Below are positions 61,299 to 64,000 of a stretch of DNA of 64,000 nucleotides, piece after piece. The position numbers and the translations under genes are program-made. The stretch is from a virus. The notes under the pieces are model-generated. The model had not been told where the DNA came from. It did no database searches and saw only the letters and a list, made by a program, of their open reading frames with translations. Position 1 is the first letter of the stretch. Each line of letters starts with the position of its first letter. Location of the stretch: positions 16,985 to 80,984 of the IMG/VR virus record IMGVR_UViG_3300033571_021402; one strand, written 5' to 3'.

Positions 61299-61691
61299 CT
61301 AGTCTCCGATTATTTTTTCATCATGGCGCCCAAACCCAGAGTCTCTCCCAAGGTCTTCTAGATAGTCCTCATAGAAAATATGGTCATCTCTGCCGATGTC
61401 CTCATTTATTAGAAAATCTTTTACCGATTTCGCCGGCTTCAGGCTTGCGATGTAATTCCCGTCGTTATCTTTGCCCAGAATCTTTATTCCGGTTGACGCC
61501 ATTGCCGAAACTGTCATATCCCACAGGAAATCAGAGAAATCCTCCATGGCCCCCTCTTCATCGAGGCCCTCCTGTTCTTCCTCTAGGTAAAAAAACAAAA
61601 CCTTCATGACGTTCTCAAAAACATCGACAGCTGCTGCTCTTTTTGACCCTTCATCGACAAAGAAATCAATTGAAGAAATATTTGTTTTCAC
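61299..61691 (-). CDS. hypothetical acidic protein A, 130 aa
   Basis: Acidic helical protein (ENVMKVLFFYLEEEQEG, then DFLWDMTVSAMASTGIKIL), ending with a strand pair GKDNDGNYIASLKP. It is related to the next gene, with the same order of helices and the closing G-x-Y-x-A-x-x-K-P element. Convergent with the basic gene at 60557. Confidence 0.7.
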   Translation of the reverse strand: MKTNISSIDFFVDEGSKRAAAVDVFENVMKVLFFYLEEEQEGLDEEGAMEDFSDFLWDMTVSAMASTGIKILGKDNDGNYIASLKPAKSVKDFLINEDIGRDDHIFYEDYLEDLGRDSGFGRHDEKIIGD

Positions 61692-62026
61692 TGTAAGCCA
61701 TTCTCCTTGCCAAAATGCTCTAATGAATCATACGGTTTAAATCTGGCCACGTATTCGCCGTGGGGGTTTTCCCCTATTACGTCCATTCCGGCTACGGCCA
61801 TAATTATTGATGCCATACCGGAAGATTCCTCAATAAGTTCATCGAACTCATTCTCGGACATTGGTTCATCGTCCGGCATGAAGGCCATGAAAATCACCCT
61901 CGTAACCCTGTCAAGTATTTCTTGATTAATGTCTGATTTTTCAGAATTATCAAACTTCTTGGATACCTGAAATATCTCATTTTTCTGCACGGTTGCAAAT
62001 CTACACCCTGACAGTGGCCTGGTCAA
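61688..62026 (-). CDS. hypothetical acidic protein B, 112 aa
   Basis: Partner of the gene at 61299, overlapping it by four bases (ATGA). It shares the layout and the end GEYVARFKPYDSLEHFG. The two look like a diverged tandem duplication. Function unknown. The 84 bp between it and the connector gene hold a TAGAAT box but no clear -35. Confidence 0.7.
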   Translation of the reverse strand: MTRPLSGCRFATVQKNEIFQVSKKFDNSEKSDINQEILDRVTRVIFMAFMPDDEPMSENEFDELIEESSGMASIIMAVAGMDVIGENPHGEYVARFKPYDSLEHFGKENGLQ

Positions 62027-62110
62027 CGCCCCCTGCGTCCCCAGATATTAACTAGGTGTTAGAATTTGATACCGCATTTATTTGCAAAATCGCTTTAAAC
62101 GGGAGCAGCC

Positions 62111-62755
62111 ATGATTGTCTCAGTCAACGATGTCAAGACATACATGGATATCAAGCTTTCTGCGCGTCAAGAGGATGCCGCAGAAATCATTTTAGCCGGG
62201 CTACAGAGCGAGCTTGAGTCATTTCTGAGACGACCCATAGAGGTTGCGGAGTTTGAAGAAGAGCATCGACTCGATGCCGGGCATGTCGGCGTGCCCATGG
62301 GGAGCTTCTTAACGGCAAACGACAATACGTATAACTCCTCATTTACGACCAGCCCGAGAAATGATATGACAACTTGGGCTACTCCGCCTCCGGCTATTTA
62401 CTTCAAGAACACTCCAATAGTTTCGATACTGGAAGTAAAGGTCAAACCAGTTTTTGGACAGGAAAGGGTATTAGCGGAAGAGACCGATTACATACCAAGA
62501 AAATACGGAATAGATTACTATTATGGGTATTCAGACGACCTAGTCACCGTTACCTACACTGCTGGGCTAGATGGAGCGTCAATACCTGTTTTCAAGCTTC
62601 TCATACTGCGCGCAGCATCGCGTGAAATGCAGAACATGCACGACGATGTGGTTGGAGTCAAGGACATCACCACGCGAAATACTGGACCGTTGGTGACGGG
62701 GTTTCTTGATAGCGAGCTGGCGACTGTCCGCAAGTACCGTCGTGTCAGGGCGTAA
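62111..62755 (+). CDS. head-tail connector protein
   Basis: Protein of 214 aa with the gp6/gp15-like start MIVSVNDVKTYMDIKLSARQEDAAEIILAG-type helix (residues 1-30), a SFLRRPIEV turn and mixed body with a strand block VTYTAGLDG near 155. This is the usual plan of actinophage head-to-tail adaptors, which dock beneath the portal. GGGAGC stands before the ATG. Confidence 0.8.
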   Translation: MIVSVNDVKTYMDIKLSARQEDAAEIILAGLQSELESFLRRPIEVAEFEEEHRLDAGHVGVPMGSFLTANDNTYNSSFTTSPRNDMTTWATPPPAIYFKNTPIVSILEVKVKPVFGQERVLAEETDYIPRKYGIDYYYGYSDDLVTVTYTAGLDGASIPVFKLLILRAASREMQNMHDDVVGVKDITTRNTGPLVTGFLDSELATVRKYRRVRA

Positions 62756-62757
62756 TA

Positions 62758-63258
62758 ATGGCCGGTAAAGAAGTTTTTGTCTACATTAAAGACGTTGACT
62801 TTCATGGAGAAGACGCCAAAGACCGTCTCGAAAACATGAAAGACCGGGCGAAAAAAATGAGCCCTGTTTTGCATTGGGCAAAAAATTACCTAGAGCGCGC
62901 TTACTCAAAAAACTTCACAACAATGGGTTCGTTGTCGGCCAAAGCGATGCTCAAAGGGGCATGGCCGCCCCTTGATGAAGAGTATGCATCATGGAAGTTC
63001 GAGAGGGTCCCCGGTGCTCCGCCACTTGTGTTGACTGGAGAGCTTTTCAGAAGCGTTGCGAACATGGCATCAAGCCCCAAAAATGTAATAAGCGATATGG
63101 AGGGAACGTTTGTTATTGATAGCCCAATAGCTAAGTTCCATCAATACGGCACACAGGACATGCCGGCTCGCAAAATTTTATTTGTTCCTCGTGACTTTGA
63201 CAGGGACATCAATAAAAAGGCGACAAAATACATAGTTGAAGGAAGCAAGCTGACATGA
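62758..63258 (+). CDS. tail-completion / neck protein (HK97 gp10-like)
   Basis: Protein of 166 aa. VYIKDVDFHG, a long helix, then the LVLTGELFRSVANM and IAKFHQYGTQDMPARKILF elements. The last (Y/H-Q-Y-G-T then P-A-R-x-F/I) is the mark of phage neck or virion-morphogenesis proteins. It joins the head connector to the tail. It overlaps the next gene by four bases. Confidence 0.82.
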   Translation: MAGKEVFVYIKDVDFHGEDAKDRLENMKDRAKKMSPVLHWAKNYLERAYSKNFTTMGSLSAKAMLKGAWPPLDEEYASWKFERVPGAPPLVLTGELFRSVANMASSPKNVISDMEGTFVIDSPIAKFHQYGTQDMPARKILFVPRDFDRDINKKATKYIVEGSKLT

Positions 63259-63863
63259 CGGCCCTAATGAATGGCTCACACTTCGCGAAGAAGTATGTCA
63301 ATGATTATTTAAAAGCTGACCTGCCAATAAGACTCATTCGATATAGGAACGGCTGGAATCTCGATAGCACCGCACTTCCGGACCCAGGGCAATTCATTGC
63401 CTACGAACCTTTGGCCATTGATGAGTGGCCGTCGATAATTACCGTCGCCTTATCAATGACTGGCTTGGAGCGTATTGGTTATGACAGCACTGACCCCCTA
63501 TACCGCGTCGGCTACAGCATGAGGACATATATATGGGTTAGGGACGAAGGCAACGAAGACACAACACTCATGAGAGACAGGCTGACAACAGTTGTTAGAA
63601 GTGCGCTTCTTGACTATCCATGTCTTAAGGCGTATGACTCAAGAACCACATTTAGGGCATTGATTTCGGAAAATAGTATCCGTGAAGAATATTCCGATAT
63701 CACTTTGCTTAAAGGCGACAGGATGATGGCCGGCGCATACATTGCTTACACGCTGGAACTTGATGAAGTAGTAACACGCGAACCTCTTGGAATTGTTTCT
63801 GAAGTTGAGATAGAAGCAAGGTCTGCCGGCGCTGGTCAGGAAATGCCGTCCCTAAATGACTGA
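63255..63863 (+). CDS. tail terminator-like protein, 202 aa
   Basis: Alpha/beta protein. Position between neck protein and sheath, and size, fit a tail terminator of the gpU or gp17 type. LMRDRLTTVVRSALLDYPCL is the expected helix, and an AYIAYTLELDEVV strand lies near the end. No motif specific enough to be certain. Confidence 0.65.
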   Translation: MTALMNGSHFAKKYVNDYLKADLPIRLIRYRNGWNLDSTALPDPGQFIAYEPLAIDEWPSIITVALSMTGLERIGYDSTDPLYRVGYSMRTYIWVRDEGNEDTTLMRDRLTTVVRSALLDYPCLKAYDSRTTFRALISENSIREEYSDITLLKGDRMMAGAYIAYTLELDEVVTREPLGIVSEVEIEARSAGAGQEMPSLND

Positions 63864-63968
63864 AAACGTTCTTTTAAAAGTTCAATTCATAGTTGCACAA
63901 AATAATAGAATCTCGTCTGTACAATTGACCATACAAACGGGATTCCCTATTCGAAACAGTGAGGTCCT

Positions 63969-64000
63969 ATGCCTGGCGTAGTCATTTCAACTTCAGTTAG
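63969..64000 (+). CDS. tail sheath protein, 5' end only
   Basis: Starts MPGVVISTSVR after GAGG and runs off the window. The MPGVxI/VxTSVRxGP opening is typical of contractile tail sheath proteins of actinobacterial phages and related injection systems. Only 10 codons and two bases are visible. Confidence 0.6.
   Translation, partial: MPGVVISTSV

Overview
The window is part of a tailed-phage (Caudoviricetes) genome, about 64 kb of something larger. No lysis genes and almost no tail genes are inside, and the last bases open a gene that looks like a contractile tail sheath, so a myovirus is likely. A WhiB-like Fe-S regulator, a DUF732-type secreted lipoprotein, leaderless-type promoters (TANNNT six bases before ATG) and an HK97-type head module of actinophage character all point to an actinobacterial host. 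Base composition looks moderate rather than high in GC, and most of the phage tRNAs carry U in the wobble position. A B12-dependent ribonucleotide reductase is present. I see no integrase, so a lytic life style is more likely.

Layout. (1) 1-4449, minus strand: nine tRNA or tRNA-like genes interleaved with small genes (DUF732 lipoprotein, ribbon-helix-helix protein, zinc-ribbon miniprotein, thioredoxin, putative nuclease). (2) 4450-5478, plus strand: ssb and a small basic protein, with good promoters and palindromic candidate operators. (3) 5475-20075, minus strand: small acidic genes, a DUF5872-like gene, a 3061-codon polyprotein gene, a putative small terminase, primase-helicase, WhiB and a histone H1-like protein. 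(4) 20167-24148, plus strand: two unknown genes, nrdJ, an HNH endonuclease gene, tRNA-Arg and a zinc-binding protein. (5) 24149-52409, minus strand: the head region. Read in its own direction it runs membrane protein, portal, a 2978-codon polyprotein that starts with the prohead protease, acidic scaffold-like protein, a 2401-codon polyprotein, five translationally coupled unknown genes, major capsid protein, then SNase and others. (6) 52479-61279, plus strand: large terminase, Rad52-like annealing protein, RecB/Cas4-like nuclease, HNH, RuvC, and a ParB / PAPS-reductase / ParB cassette. (7) 61299-62026, minus strand: two related small genes. (8) 62111-64000, plus strand: head-tail connector, tail completion, tail terminator and the start of the sheath gene.

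The outstanding feature is the set of three giant proteins (3061, 2401 and 2978 codons; about 25 kb, or 40 percent of the window). They are strings of enzyme-like domains separated by the short motif [R/K]-L-[S/A]-S-G-[K/R/A], found 20 times. Recognisable cargo: GNAT acetyltransferase, two ADP-ribosyltransferases plus a degenerate third, DEDDh exonuclease, two HExxH metalloproteases, ParB-like domain, ArdC antirestriction protein with its own metalloprotease domain, and an FBH1/UvrD-type helicase. One of the three carries the HK97-type prohead protease at its N-terminus. My reading is a self-processing system in which effector polyproteins are built into the procapsid, cut at LSSG sites during maturation and delivered into the host with the DNA. 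Packaging, cleavage and delivery are inferred. The motif, the domains and the fusion to the protease are visible in the sequence.
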